From NCBI GenBank assembly GCA_002901265.1, contig PPHI01000012.1, positions 93,462 to 157,461 of the forward strand: DNA of 64,000 nucleotides, written 5' to 3'. Of this stretch, positions 38,308 through 48,210 are shown piece after piece. The translations under genes were made by a program, and so were the position numbers. The notes beneath the pieces were generated by a model. The model made no database searches and had not been told where the DNA came from. It saw only the letters and a list, made by a program, of their open reading frames with translations. Numbering within the stretch: position 1 is the stretch's first letter; every line of letters starts with the position of its first letter. This DNA comes from Rhodopirellula baltica (GTDB taxonomy: Bacteria > Planctomycetota > Planctomycetia > Pirellulales > Pirellulaceae).

Positions 38308-38432
38308 CGATAAATCTTGTCTGCAGTGTCAGTTAAAGGAATGCGTCGTGACAACTGCGGCAATGTACTCGAAAGCGTGCGAATTCGTCAGTCGGGCTGT
38401 GGCAACCGACGAATGGGGGGGCGAATGCGGGG

Positions 38433-40295
38433 CTACCGCGATTCCAACTGTGACGTCAATCGCTCAGTCCGGCGGCCTTTCGATTCCGGATCGTATTCCG
38501 ATTCAAGCACCAAACTGAGAAACGCGATGCACATTTCGTCCGTCGTTTTTTCGCCCCAGCCGATCGGCTTTGGCGGATGGTTTGGGTTGTTGGGGTTCGC
38601 GTCGGAATTGTCAAATGTCGCTTCGACGCTGACCAGCGTCCCGGCGGGCAGGTAGTGCAGGTCTTTGTAGCGATAGATGGTTTGCCAGTTGAAATCCCAG
38701 TCATTGATTTTGATCAGCGGAAGCGTTTGTCCGTCCGGCAGCGTTGCGGTGACGGACATCGTTTCGCCGATCAAGTGCATGTGCGGCATGATCGAGTAGA
38801 GGTAGGAATCCTGGTGGATGCGGCACTGCGCCTTGACCGGATAGCTTGTTTCGCCGGGTGGGATGACAAAGCGGTGGTTGATCGCCACTTCCATCCGCGT
38901 CGGGACCGGACGCTCGGCTTTGGAAAAGTACAGCCCGAATTTGGTCTGGTCCTGTTCTTCGAAACCGGTGCGGTAATAGTGGACTTGGACCACGATATCG
39001 CATTTCTTGGGCAACCATTGTCCGCTGCCTTTTGGCGTGAGCGTGGGTTGCATGCCGGGGGCCCAGCCGCCGAGGACGGAGGTCGGGTCGAAGCCGACGT
39101 CGCCGAATCGCGTGTAGCCCGGTCCGGGATCGGCAGCGTCCAATTCTCTCGCACGACCGCTGGTGTCGACATACACGATCACGTGGTGAACGGTGTTGCG
39201 GTTTCCGGGCTGCACATCGATCGCTTCGACAAAGCGATCGACATCGGCTTCATAGGGAATGATGAAGTGCCGGTAATCGTCTTCGCCTTCCGGAGCGATC
39301 GTATAGGGTTCGGGCATCTCGACGACCAAGTCCGGCGTGCCGTGTTCCCAGACGTCCGCATACCGCGGCGTGGGCGGCAGGTCGTGCTCATCGCCGAGTG
39401 TGGTTCCCTCGTTGGCCCAGCGTCCGATCAATGCGATTTCTTCGTCACTCAGGCTCAGGTCGTTGCTGAAGTGCCCGATCCCTCGGGCGGCTTTCCATGG
39501 CGGCATCACGCGAGCTTTGGTGTAGGCGGCGATCTCCGTTTTCCAGCGGACCGCGTCGTCATACGATTCCAATGCGAACGGTGCGATCTGGCCTTCGCGG
39601 TGGCAACCTTGGCAATTGTCCTGTAACAACCGTGCGATGTGCCCAGCGTAGGTGACTTGGTCGTCTTCGGTGACTGACTCCAGATGGATGCTGCAACCCA
39701 TCGACGAAGTGCTTGTCGTTGCGACCGGTTCGCCCGCGACGAGTTGCGTGAGAGCGTCGCGCAGGTGTTTTGTTTGGACGCGATTCTCATAGCGGTTGTC
39801 GTCGATCGCGCCGCGGTATCGGATCACCGCGTTCGCATCGACAACAAACGCTTGCGGCGTCATCGTTGCGCCGAATCGCTTGGCCAGGTATCCGTTGACA
39901 TCGCGAATCGATTGGAACGGAAACTGAGCTTTCTGGGCATAGTCGGCGATGCCTTCGTCGGTTTCGTCGCTGTTAGAAAACACCGCGAACAGATGCACGC
40001 CTTTGTCGGCAAAGTCATCTTGCAAGCGACGCAGCCGCATCGTGTAGCGTTTGGCAAGTGGACACACGGTCGACGTGAACACGAACACCGCCGGGCCGTC
40101 TTTGGTCGCTTCCTTCAGGTAGGTTGCTTCGCCGTCAAGGTTGTTCCAGGCGAGCCCCATTAGCGTCTGCCCGACTTCGCCCTGCGAATGATCGGCGAGC
40201 AGATTGTGTCCCGGTTCGACAGCAGGCTCATCTGCGTGAACTTGAGCGAGCGTTGTGGCAAAGCAAGCGAATGCCAGAAGGTGTCGAAGACTCAT
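38433..40295 (-). CDS. Exported redoxin - cytochrome c - copper monooxygenase fusion
   Basis: 620 residues from the ATG at 40295; signal peptide HLLAFACFATTLAQVHA. Domain 1 (about 35-200) is thioredoxin/redoxin-like with FTSTVCPLAKRYTMRLR. Domain 2 has one c-type haem site, NCQGCHREGQIAPF, near residue 227. Domain 3 (about 330-610) resembles peptidylglycine-hydroxylating (PHM/DBH) copper type II monooxygenases: VHHVIVYVDTSG, VQVHYYRTG and IMPHMHLIGETM supply histidine ligands. All three should act in the periplasm. The arrangement suggests electron delivery from a haem to a copper hydroxylase, with thiol chemistry added; the substrate is unknown. Confidence 0.85.
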   Translation of the reverse strand: MSLRHLLAFACFATTLAQVHADEPAVEPGHNLLADHSQGEVGQTLMGLAWNNLDGEATYLKEATKDGPAVFVFTSTVCPLAKRYTMRLRRLQDDFADKGVHLFAVFSNSDETDEGIADYAQKAQFPFQSIRDVNGYLAKRFGATMTPQAFVVDANAVIRYRGAIDDNRYENRVQTKHLRDALTQLVAGEPVATTSTSSMGCSIHLESVTEDDQVTYAGHIARLLQDNCQGCHREGQIAPFALESYDDAVRWKTEIAAYTKARVMPPWKAARGIGHFSNDLSLSDEEIALIGRWANEGTTLGDEHDLPPTPRYADVWEHGTPDLVVEMPEPYTIAPEGEDDYRHFIIPYEADVDRFVEAIDVQPGNRNTVHHVIVYVDTSGRARELDAADPGPGYTRFGDVGFDPTSVLGGWAPGMQPTLTPKGSGQWLPKKCDIVVQVHYYRTGFEEQDQTKFGLYFSKAERPVPTRMEVAINHRFVIPPGETSYPVKAQCRIHQDSYLYSIMPHMHLIGETMSVTATLPDGQTLPLIKINDWDFNWQTIYRYKDLHYLPAGTLVSVEATFDNSDANPNNPNHPPKPIGWGEKTTDEMCIAFLSLVLESEYDPESKGRRTERLTSQLESR

Positions 40296-40633
40296 CGAAT
40301 GGATTCCGTAAAAAACGGGCGATGGAAACCGGTCGGGGGGATGCGTCAGCTTATCAAGTCCTGGGTGAAAGCGGACCGCTGGCACCCCAACGGACGTTTC
40401 TTGGCGACGGATTTATTCAATTTCTTGGACGGTTTCGGGCTCAGACTGCTAAACGTTTGTCGCCAGAACAATCAAGACGTCGCCAGCCGGGATTCGGCGG
40501 CCTGCTGACGCGCCCTCGAGCATTCGATTTTGTGCCCTACAATACAGGGATGTTCCCGACGCAGGCGTCCATAGTTCTGCTTGTCGCGTCCTGCTTGTTG
40601 TGAATCCGACGTCTCTGACGAAATACGATACAT
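40296..40633. other. Divergent intergenic region without gene
   Basis: About 340 bp between the redoxin/PHM gene and the lipoprotein gene. It should carry both promoters. No repeat, RNA or convincing small gene was seen. Confidence 0.4.
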
Positions 40634-41902
40634 ATGATCCGGCGATCCATCCTTTCCACCGTCTCGATCGGTCTGCTTTCCCTGGCAGGCTGTGACAAGA
40701 TCCCGTACCTGAATTCAGGTTCGACGAATGTGACAGGTAACACCACGGCCGTCGAATTGGCCAGCGTTTCGGCCGCCGAAACGCCTGGTGATCTTCAACA
40801 GGATCGTGACCAAAACACCAAGCAGCGAATTGGTCGCTTGTTGGAGAACGTGCTGCCAACCCTGGAAGAAGCACGCACGCTGGTCGATCAACATGCGGAA
40901 CTGCCAGACAGCTCGGCGATCCCATTTCGCACCGATAAGCAGTCTAACTCTGCGGCAATCAATGAGTTGCTCGATGAAGCGATCGTCGCGCTCAGTATTT
41001 CCGAAGTCAGCGATTACCGACAACAGATCCGCGAAGCCAACGACGCGATCGTTAACTCGCAGGAAAAAATTGCCGACTATCGACGCCAACGCTTGAGTGC
41101 GTCCTGGGCAAAGGACCAGTCGCAAATCGAAAAGGTCAACCCGTTCGAACTGTCCAAAGAAGCGATTGACGAACAGATCAAAACCGAACAACAGTCGATC
41201 GAAAACCAGCAAGAACATCTCAAGCAATTGAAGGTGACGTTTGCTGGCGAGCTTTCCAAAATCGGCGTCGAAGTCGATGAAGCGGGCGTGGAGTCTTTGT
41301 TGTCTTCCGTTTCCGGGGACGACATCGTTTCGATGGCTGTCGTTTTTGACAACATCAAACAGCTGACCACCCAGCTGCAAGAACTGACCGAGCAAAGCGG
41401 CGAAGCGTTGGAAACGTCGAAGCGATATTACGGCATGTACGTCGTATTGGTCCACGTGATGGACCGAATTCAAAAGACGTTCATTCGTGACATCAACGCA
41501 GACTACATCCCGAAGCTCGAAGGTTTTTCCGTTCAGGCCGGAAAGAACATCAAGCAAGCCCAGACGCTGATCAAGGCTGATGGCGGCGATGCGGAAACAC
41601 TCAAAGGCAATATCGAATCCAATGAACTGACACGCCGCACCGCGAAGCTTTACATCGAGTTCCTGAAACAGAATGCCGAGCAGATCGCGGTCGAAAACAA
41701 GCGTGCACAGAAAAACCTTGCCACCGCAATGAACACTTACGACACCGTGAAGCTGTCCAGCGATGTTGCAAAGTTGATGAGCACCGGCCGCCGCGATTTC
41801 GAAGCGTTGATGAAACTAAAGGTGCCCAGCTTGCGTGAGTTCAACAACGATGAAATTCGCAAGGAATTCCAGCGGATGACAACCGAGCTTCGCATGCAGT
41901 AG
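40634..41902 (+). CDS. Coiled-coil lipoprotein of unknown function
   Basis: 422 residues. A lipoprotein signal peptide ends in the lipobox LSLAGC (Cys20), followed by Asp, which in enterobacteria would favour retention in the inner membrane. The mature part is almost all charged and helical, with long heptad-like runs rich in Gln, Glu and Lys (for example NQQEHLKQLKVTFAGEL, LTTQLQELTEQSGEALE), so an extended coiled coil is expected. No enzymatic motif is visible and I do not recognise a family. Convergent with exonuclease III, 3 bp apart. Confidence 0.8.
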   Translation: MIRRSILSTVSIGLLSLAGCDKIPYLNSGSTNVTGNTTAVELASVSAAETPGDLQQDRDQNTKQRIGRLLENVLPTLEEARTLVDQHAELPDSSAIPFRTDKQSNSAAINELLDEAIVALSISEVSDYRQQIREANDAIVNSQEKIADYRRQRLSASWAKDQSQIEKVNPFELSKEAIDEQIKTEQQSIENQQEHLKQLKVTFAGELSKIGVEVDEAGVESLLSSVSGDDIVSMAVVFDNIKQLTTQLQELTEQSGEALETSKRYYGMYVVLVHVMDRIQKTFIRDINADYIPKLEGFSVQAGKNIKQAQTLIKADGGDAETLKGNIESNELTRRTAKLYIEFLKQNAEQIAVENKRAQKNLATAMNTYDTVKLSSDVAKLMSTGRRDFEALMKLKVPSLREFNNDEIRKEFQRMTTELRMQ

Positions 41903-41905
41903 CGA

Positions 41906-42673
41906 TCACGCGTCGGATTTGATCAACAGCTCGACTGGGCAGTGATCCGATCCCAGGATGTCGGCGCGGATTCCGGCTGATTCGATTTGGTCCATGAAGC
42001 GTTTGGCGACCCAAAAGTAATCCAAACGCCACCCAATGTTCCGTTCACGGGCATTCATCCGATAAGTCCACCAGGTGTACTTCTCGGGCGAGTCGTCGAA
42101 GTGGCGGAACGAGTCGACGAAGCCGGCGCTGCAGACGTTGTCCAATCCGGCTCGCTCTTCATCGCTGAATCCGGCATTCTTGCGATTGGCCTTGGGGTTC
42201 GCCAAGTCGATCTCTCGGTGGGCACAGTTCACGTCCCCGCAAAAGATCACCGGTTTGCGGCGATTGAGTTTCTTGACATAGTCCAAAAACGCGACGTCCC
42301 AGAGCTGGCGATAATCAAGTCTCGCAAGACCTCGCTGGGCGTTCGGCGTGTAGACGTTGACGAGGTGAAACTTGTCATAGGTCGCCGTCAACACGCGGCC
42401 TTCGGAGTCATGGTCGCTGTGACCGATCCCCAAGTGGACTTTGGTGGGTTTTTGTTTGGACCAGATCGACGTGCCGCTGTAGCCTTTCTTTTCGGCGGAG
42501 TTCCAGTACAGGTGGTAACCCAGTTCGGTCGCCCATTCGGTGTTGACCTGATCCGCTGACGCTTTCGTTTCCTGCAAGCACAACACATCCGGTTGTTCGG
42601 TCTCGACGTAGGCTCGGAAGCCCTTGTCCATTGCCGCGCGAATTCCGTTGACGTTCCAGGATGAAAGTTTCAT
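41906..42673 (-). CDS. xth: Exodeoxyribonuclease III / AP endonuclease
   Basis: 255 residues. All ExoIII motifs are present: LSSWNVNGIRAAMDKG at the start, LCLQETKA (metal-binding Glu), GYSGTSIWSK, NVYTPNAQRG, IFCGDVNCAHREIDLANPK, RLDYFWVA and the final LGSDHCPV (catalytic His-Asp). It cleaves DNA at abasic sites and removes 3' blocking groups in base-excision repair. It lies 78 bp after the ABC ATPase gene on the same strand and may be its last cotranscribed gene. Confidence 0.96.
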   Translation of the reverse strand: MKLSSWNVNGIRAAMDKGFRAYVETEQPDVLCLQETKASADQVNTEWATELGYHLYWNSAEKKGYSGTSIWSKQKPTKVHLGIGHSDHDSEGRVLTATYDKFHLVNVYTPNAQRGLARLDYRQLWDVAFLDYVKKLNRRKPVIFCGDVNCAHREIDLANPKANRKNAGFSDEERAGLDNVCSAGFVDSFRHFDDSPEKYTWWTYRMNARERNIGWRLDYFWVAKRFMDQIESAGIRADILGSDHCPVELLIKSDA

Positions 42674-42751
42674 AGGTGGTTTGATAAGCGATAGGAGTTT
42701 GGGTGTCGCGTTCGATTCGGTGAGCTTGGCGGTCTCTGGAATGCCTTGCGG

Positions 42752-43552
42752 TTAATCGCGACGCATGCGGACATCGTACCAACCGCGTGAATCGCACTCG
42801 ATTGCGACAGGCAATCGGAACAGCGACGAAATTCGCTCGTCGGTAAACGCGTCTTGTTTCAGCCCATCGAACGCGATCGTGCCTTGGTCAAGCAAAACCG
42901 CATGCCGCATCGCCGGCGGAACCTCATCAAGGTGATGCGTCACCAGGACAAGCGTGATCTCTTGCTGGCCAGTCATTGAGTCGATGATTTCAAGGAACTT
43001 TGCCTTGGCGGTCATGTCCAGTCCGCCGGTCGGTTCGTCGAGCACAAAGATCGCGGGACGATGGACGATTGCTCGCGCGATCATCGTCCGGCGGCGTTCG
43101 CCAGTGGAAAGTCGTTCGACGGGTTTGTCGCGGAAGCTCTGCATGCCAACCGTTTCGATCGCATGGTCGACGGCCTCGCGAACTTCGGATGTGATCGCCG
43201 GCCCGAACTCTTTCAAACGTGTCGCGGTGAAGCCACTGGCGACTGCTTCGGCGACTGTCATGCGGCCGGTTCGTCCGCGTGAAAATTCTGCATCGAGTGC
43301 AGGAGAAACGATACCCATCGAACGGCGCAGCTCGTGAACCTGCCAGCTGCGCTGCCCGAGGATTTGGACGTCACCTTGATGGCCTTCGGAGTCGATCGAC
43401 GGATAAAAATCGCGTGTCAGCAATTTCAGCAGCGACGATTTACCCGAGCCGTTTGGCCCCAAGATCGCCGTGTGGCGAGCCCGCGGGATGGTCGTCGAGA
43501 CCTGATTCAGAATGATGGTTTGTTCGCGACGTACGGTCACGTCGCGAAGCAT
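42752..43552 (-). CDS. ABC transporter ATP-binding protein
   Basis: 267 residues from the ATG at 43552; the open frame upstream overlaps the cytochrome gene and is not ABC-like. Walker A LGPNGSGKSSLLKLL near residue 32, Q-loop region RRSMGIVSP, signature LSTGERRRTMIARAI, Walker B IFVLDEPTGGLD and H-loop LVLVTHHLDEV. The LSTGE variant and the short length resemble the ModF/YlmA-like soluble ATPases. No permease gene is adjacent, so the transport partner, if any, is elsewhere. The gene follows the multihaem cytochrome by 62 bp. Confidence 0.9.
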   Translation of the reverse strand: MLRDVTVRREQTIILNQVSTTIPRARHTAILGPNGSGKSSLLKLLTRDFYPSIDSEGHQGDVQILGQRSWQVHELRRSMGIVSPALDAEFSRGRTGRMTVAEAVASGFTATRLKEFGPAITSEVREAVDHAIETVGMQSFRDKPVERLSTGERRRTMIARAIVHRPAIFVLDEPTGGLDMTAKAKFLEIIDSMTGQQEITLVLVTHHLDEVPPAMRHAVLLDQGTIAFDGLKQDAFTDERISSLFRLPVAIECDSRGWYDVRMRRD

Positions 43553-43614
43553 GATCAATGGGGACACGGCAAACACAACGCAAGTTGGTGTCGAAACGGG
43601 GAACGCTCGACAGG

Positions 43615-45762
43615 TTAGCTTGTCGGTGCCGAGGTTTTCAATCCGATGCGACCGAGCAAAATTCCCAGGGCGAGCACGATCGCAATGACCAACAGCACGA
43701 TCGATCCGCCGATCACATATTTGAAACTCGCGCGGTTCTGGAACAGTTGATTCCATGTCAACCGTTGGTCGGCGTCGATACCTTGCAAGCTGGCCATCGT
43801 GACCGCTTCACCGTCATCGGGGCCAGGGCCGGTTGGCGTTACGGTGCTGGCAAACAGTTTGCCGTTGTCTTGGTGACATTCGACGCATCCGTTTGCACCC
43901 AGTGCCCATCCCGCAGGACGAACGTTGTGCGCGATCGGCCACTGCACCATGTCGATCGCTTCGGTGTCTTTGACCTCGATCGTTTTAACAGTGTCTTCTT
44001 CGTCGCCGGCGGCGTACACGAATCCGGCCGAAACATAGACCGCTTGTCCGGCCCCCGTTTCCTTCTCGATCGCTTTTAATGCCGCGTATACCTTTTCGTC
44101 AAACTCGGCCTTGCCCGCCTTTTGAACCGCCTCGTTGACCTTGGCGGCTTCTTCGTCGGTGTATTCCTCGGGATCGGTTTTGTAGCGATCTTCACCCAGC
44201 AGCTCTTTCAGGTCCGAACTCTTGAGCTTTGGCTCGAGGATCTCTTCGATGAAGTCGTTACGGACACGCAACGATCGTCGAGTGATGTCGTAGACCTGTT
44301 CTGGCGCGAGCGGTTGCAATTTGTCGTCGACAACCGTCGCCCAATACGCCGGCCAAACGACGCGATGTGGGTACACTTTTCCGTCGTGACCTTTCGAGAA
44401 CACGGGGCCTTGGATGCGAGGCAGTTCGGCGCCGCTACGGTGAGCTTTTTCGCCAAGCGAATGTGCTAGCGAAGTCATCATGCCAAGTGCTTCGTCGCGT
44501 GGAATCGGACCGGCGTGGCATGCGGTGCACGACAGTTTTTCGAAGTGCAGTGCGGGCAGTCCCGCGTGGCCTGGCATTGGCGATCCCAAGCGTCCGGGCA
44601 GTTGATCAAGCGAGGCAAACTCACCGCTGTTGCTGTGCGAATGGCCTTCTTCCGCATCGGTTTCTGTTTGGGCGGGGCCGTAATGATTGGCGAACTCGGT
44701 ACCCAGGTGACAGCCCGCACAGGAAAGCGAGGTCATCGATTGGCCGCTGGGGTGAACTTCGCCAGCGAAGCCGCGGACGGTGTGGTGATCCAGCCCGTTG
44801 CGGTGACAATCGACGCACTTCATTCCCGCACGCAAGTGAACGTCTTGGTCGTGCGTCCAACGTGATTCGATGCCGTGCGAGTCCAACGTGCGTTGGCTGT
44901 GACACTGGTAGCACGAGTTATTATCTGGTGCGCGGACTAGGTCCATAAACACCGTGCCGTCGGCAGCGAACTTGCGTCCGTCATAGGTGACCTTGGGCAT
45001 CTTTTTCTGGATCGCTTCGTCGGTCGGATCGGAGCCGTCTTTCAAACGCGAGACATCCCCGTCGACTTCACCGATGTGCAAAGCAGCGGTTGCCGCCCAT
45101 GCAAAGTTTTCTTTCGCGATGTGCTCGCGACGAAGGTTAAAGTCGTACGAGCTGGCGACACCGTGGCAAGCCATGCAGTCGATTTCTAACGAACCGGTCA
45201 ACGGCCAACGCGATGTCTTTTCTTCGCCCTTCGCTTCCGCGTCTGCTTCGCCTTCGTTGCTGTCTTCGGCTGATTCTTCTTCGGTCGCTTCAGGAGCCAT
45301 TCCCATTGGGCCGCCCGGCAAGCGTCCGCCGAACTGTTTTGTCATCGCCCAGTTGTCGATGCCGAGGTCGCCTGGGTCAAAGGTTTGCTTGCCACCGCGA
45401 TAGGAGAGCGGTAGTTGCGTTCCGGTGCGAGGATCGGTCCAAATCCAAGGCTCGCCTTCGCGTCCCGTACTGGATTTTTTACCTGCTTCTTGCATGAACG
45501 CGTTGAAGTGCCAGCCGTGCGAAATCGCGTTGTAGTCGTGGCAGCGCCCGCAGGTTTTGACGCTGGAATAGGGCGTGGTCGATTCGGGATCGATCCGTTG
45601 GTCCGCCGCGTCGTACAGGTGGATGTGGTGCAGGAACCGTGCGTTACCGTCGCTGTGGGCGTAGTTCGACCCACCAGCACCATTGGCCGGCGACGTCAGT
45701 AGGCTTCCCGTGACCAGGAGAGCCAAAAAGAGGGCGGCAATGAGGCGGCGTTTGATCGTCAT
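43615..45762 (-). CDS. Seven-haem membrane-anchored cytochrome c
   Basis: 715 residues from the ATG at 45762; signal peptide LIAALFLALLVTGSLLTSPA. Seven CxxCH sites: CGRCH, CMACH, CYQCH, CVDCH, CAGCH, CTACH and CVECH. A single membrane segment near the C-terminus (YVIGGSIVLLVIAIVLALGI) anchors it, with a short cytoplasmic tail. Between the first two sites there is an acidic low-complexity insert (EATEEESAEDSNEGEADAEA). It is probably a periplasmic electron carrier or reductase related to the octahaem/decahaem families, but the exact subfamily is not clear. No quinol-oxidising partner is adjacent. Confidence 0.88.
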   Translation of the reverse strand: MTIKRRLIAALFLALLVTGSLLTSPANGAGGSNYAHSDGNARFLHHIHLYDAADQRIDPESTTPYSSVKTCGRCHDYNAISHGWHFNAFMQEAGKKSSTGREGEPWIWTDPRTGTQLPLSYRGGKQTFDPGDLGIDNWAMTKQFGGRLPGGPMGMAPEATEEESAEDSNEGEADAEAKGEEKTSRWPLTGSLEIDCMACHGVASSYDFNLRREHIAKENFAWAATAALHIGEVDGDVSRLKDGSDPTDEAIQKKMPKVTYDGRKFAADGTVFMDLVRAPDNNSCYQCHSQRTLDSHGIESRWTHDQDVHLRAGMKCVDCHRNGLDHHTVRGFAGEVHPSGQSMTSLSCAGCHLGTEFANHYGPAQTETDAEEGHSHSNSGEFASLDQLPGRLGSPMPGHAGLPALHFEKLSCTACHAGPIPRDEALGMMTSLAHSLGEKAHRSGAELPRIQGPVFSKGHDGKVYPHRVVWPAYWATVVDDKLQPLAPEQVYDITRRSLRVRNDFIEEILEPKLKSSDLKELLGEDRYKTDPEEYTDEEAAKVNEAVQKAGKAEFDEKVYAALKAIEKETGAGQAVYVSAGFVYAAGDEEDTVKTIEVKDTEAIDMVQWPIAHNVRPAGWALGANGCVECHQDNGKLFASTVTPTGPGPDDGEAVTMASLQGIDADQRLTWNQLFQNRASFKYVIGGSIVLLVIAIVLALGILLGRIGLKTSAPTS

Positions 45763-46019
45763 ATTTGGTTCAAAAATGGAAAGATCGGCATTCAGCCACG
45801 TCGGCAGCCTGTCGGGCCGTGCGTTTGCGGCGTGTTGGCGTGTCGCGTCGGTTTGGGGGAGTCGGTTGAGACTGGATAGGCTCAAACTGTCCCCCATTCA
45901 CGCACGCCAAGTTCGGGAACATAATTACGAACGTGCCGGTGCAACACCCTGGCTGGCTCGATAGCCTAGCAATTGATCGGCAATTCTCCACCGAAAATGT
46001 ATTCACCCCAGGAAGCAAA

Positions 46020-46535
46020 ATGACTCAGACAGGTGTCATTACTTTTAAAGGAAACCCGATGACTTTGGCCGGTGAGGCTCTGGAAGTCGGCTCCCCGGCA
46101 CCCGACTTTGCGTTGCACTATGCCGAAGGCGGCATCCAAACGCTGACGCTTGCTGACCTGAAGGGGAAACCTTCCATCGTTAGCATCGTGCCAAGTCTGG
46201 ATACTCCGACATGCGCCGTTCAAACTAAAAAGTTCAATGAAGAACTCGCGGCACTCGGCGACAAGATCAACGCTGTTACCGTCAGCCGCGACCTGCCCTT
46301 TGCACAAGCCCGATTCTGTGGCGCAGAGGACATCAAAATGCGAACCGCCAGCGACTATCAGACGCATGCGTTCGGTACCGATTGGGGCGTGCAAATCGAA
46401 GAATTGAAGCTTTTGACCCGCGCTGTGTTCGTCCTGAACGCCGACGGCGAAGTCGCTCACAAGGAAATCGTCAGCGAAGTCACCCAGGAACCCGACTACG
46501 CAACCGCGATGGCTGCACTGCGTATGCTCCTGTAA
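46020..46535 (+). CDS. tpx: Thiol peroxidase (Tpx, atypical 2-Cys peroxiredoxin)
   Basis: 171 residues from the ATG at 46020 with AGGAAG upstream. Motifs: [10 protein letters not shown], the peroxidatic cysteine in [14 protein letters not shown], and the resolving cysteine in [17 protein letters not shown], spaced as in Tpx. It reduces peroxides in the cytoplasm using thioredoxin. It lies 13 bp upstream of trhO, so the two are probably one operon. Confidence 0.95.
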   Translation: MTQTGVITFKGNPMTLAGEALEVGSPAPDFALHYAEGGIQTLTLADLKGKPSIVSIVPSLDTPTCAVQTKKFNEELAALGDKINAVTVSRDLPFAQARFCGAEDIKMRTASDYQTHAFGTDWGVQIEELKLLTRAVFVLNADGEVAHKEIVSEVTQEPDYATAMAALRMLL

Positions 46536-46548
46536 TCACATCGGAATC

Positions 46549-47469
46549 ATGTCGAACGAAATCTCTCAAACGAACGAATCGCTGCCCATCACTGTCGCGG
46601 CCTTTTACCGCTTTGTCGCCGTTGCCGATTTTGAATCCTATCGCCCCGGATTCGAACAGGTCTTGGACCAGCACGGCGTCAAAGGATCGGTGCTACTGGC
46701 CAGCGAGGGGATCAACGGCACCATCGCGGGACCTCGCGAAGGGATCGATGCTTTCTTCGATCACGTTCGTTCGTTCGAGCAGTTCAAGGAAGTCGACATC
46801 AAGTATTCCTACTGTGAAACGCAGCCCTTCCGCCGCCGACGCGTGCGGCTGAAAAAAGAAATCGTCACCATGGGTGTCGAAGGTATCGATCCCAACCACA
46901 CGGTCGGGACCTATGTCGATGCCAAAGATTGGAACAAGCTGATCAGCGATCCGGATGTCGTGGTCATCGACACCCGTAACGATTACGAGGTCTCGATCGG
47001 AACGTTCGAGCGGGCCCAGAACCCGAATACCGAGTCGTTCCGCGAATTTCCCGAGTACGTCGATCAAAACCTCGACCCGTCGAAGCAAAAGAAAGTCGCG
47101 ATGTTTTGCACCGGCGGCATTCGCTGCGAAAAGTCGACCGCGCTGCTGAAACAAAAAGGCTTCGAAGAGGTCTATCACCTCAAAGGCGGAATCCTCAAGT
47201 ACTTGGAAACCGTTCCCGAAGAAGAGTCACTGTGGCAAGGCGATTGCTTCGTGTTCGACAACCGCGTTTCGGTCGGCCACGGTCTCGCCGAAGGCAAGCA
47301 TGTGATGTGTTTCGCGTGTGGTTGGCCGGTCAGCGCCGAAGATCAGCAACACGACGACTACATCGCCGGAGTGCAGTGCCCCAACTGCGCGAATCTAATC
47401 TCCGAAGAACGCAAACGTCGCTTTGCCGAACGCCAAGAGATGTGGGACCGGCAAGGCTACCAACGTTAA
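46549..47469 (+). CDS. trhO: tRNA uridine(34) hydroxylase TrhO (rhodanese-like)
   Basis: 306 residues. The N-terminal UPF0176 domain ([37 protein letters not shown]) precedes a rhodanese domain with [17 protein letters not shown] and the active-site loop [16 protein letters not shown]. The C-terminal region has paired CxxC ([16 protein letters not shown]), probably zinc-binding. TrhO hydroxylates uridine 34 of certain tRNAs using oxygen. It is translated right after tpx. Confidence 0.93.
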   Translation: MSNEISQTNESLPITVAAFYRFVAVADFESYRPGFEQVLDQHGVKGSVLLASEGINGTIAGPREGIDAFFDHVRSFEQFKEVDIKYSYCETQPFRRRRVRLKKEIVTMGVEGIDPNHTVGTYVDAKDWNKLISDPDVVVIDTRNDYEVSIGTFERAQNPNTESFREFPEYVDQNLDPSKQKKVAMFCTGGIRCEKSTALLKQKGFEEVYHLKGGILKYLETVPEEESLWQGDCFVFDNRVSVGHGLAEGKHVMCFACGWPVSAEDQQHDDYIAGVQCPNCANLISEERKRRFAERQEMWDRQGYQR

Positions 47470-47599
47470 TGCCGAGTCAATTTTTGATCGGCTTTTCTAG
47501 GGCGATTGATGGAATACTCTGCGTCTCGCCGCGTCCTCGGCGATGTGAATCTTCATAGCTTTAATCGATGCACGGGCAATTTGCCGTATGCGTCGTTGT

Positions 47600-47659
47600 C
47601 TTGACTCCGTAGGAGTCTGCGTCTGTAGCTCGGAGTGGCAGCCCCGAGCAGATGCTGTC
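47600..47659. repeat. Degenerate R1 fragment
   Basis: GACTCC-gta-GGAGTC and CTCGGAG/CCCCGAG arms represent a decayed left end of R1 immediately before a full copy. Confidence 0.55.
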
Positions 47660-47860
47660 TTGGCTCCAGAGGAGCCTTCGTTGGTAGCTTGGGGCGGGAG
47701 CCCCAAGAGAATGAACACGCAACGATGCATTCGCCCCGGAGGGGCCGGCGTTGGTGGTGCGATCGAGATTACGACGGCCCCTCCGGGGCGGCGGCATTGT
47801 TGGGGGCGGCGGATCTCGGGGCTTCCACCCCGAGCTAACAAAGCCGGCCCCTCCGGGGCG
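47660..47860. repeat. Hairpin-string repeat R1, full copy 3
   Basis: Same sequence of hairpins as at 3628: GGCTCC/GGAGCC, CTTGGGGCGGGAGCCCCAAG (47688-47707), GCCCC-gga-GGGGC (47733-47745), GCCCC-tcc-GGGGC (near 47777), CTCGGGG/CCCCGAG (near 47814) and a last GCCCC-tcc-GGGGC (47847-47859). The spacer between the third and fourth hairpin differs from copies 1-2, while the stems are kept. Confidence 0.9.
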
Positions 47861-48020
47861 ATTGCGCTGCGGAGATTTGGACCATTGGGGCGATTGCGCT
47901 GCCGAGACCATGCAACCGGGGTGATTGCGTGGCGGAGATTCGGGCCGCGGGGCGATTGCGTGGTCGAGACCATGCCGCCGGGGTGATTGCGTGGCGGAGG
48001 CTCGGGCTGCCGGGGCGATC
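47858..48020. repeat. Degenerate 31-32 bp tandem repeat
   Basis: Six units with the core GGGGYGATTGCG, whose GAT triplets start at 47860, 47892, 47923, 47954, 47985 and 48017, giving spacings of 31-32 bp. Unit ends alternate between GGAGATT and CGAGACC types. There are no unique spacers, so this is not a CRISPR array. Confidence 0.8.
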
Positions 48021-48054
48021 GATCGTTTACCTAGGCACGATGCATGTGCTGTCT

Positions 48055-48145
48055 TTGGCTCCGGAGGAGCCCGCGTTGGTAGCTTGGGGCGGGAGCCCCA
48101 AGAGAATGATCACACAAAGATGTATTCGCCCCGGAGGGGCCGGCG
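48055..48145. repeat. Hairpin-string repeat R1, left-half copy
   Basis: Left half of R1 ending after GCCCC-gga-GGGGC, like the copy at 4302-4391. The preceding sequence (GATCGTTTACCTAGGCACGA, at 48020) is repeated before the R1 copy at 53100, so a larger composite was duplicated. Confidence 0.85.
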
Positions 48146-48210
48146 TTGGTGGTACGAGACTCTCTGGCCTTGGAGGTGTCCACGCCGACGAATCCATTGA
48201 TCTGAAGGGA

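Noticed and set aside
47858..48020. CRISPR array
   Set aside because: The 31-32-bp units follow one another without unique spacers, vary in sequence, and no cas gene is in the window.
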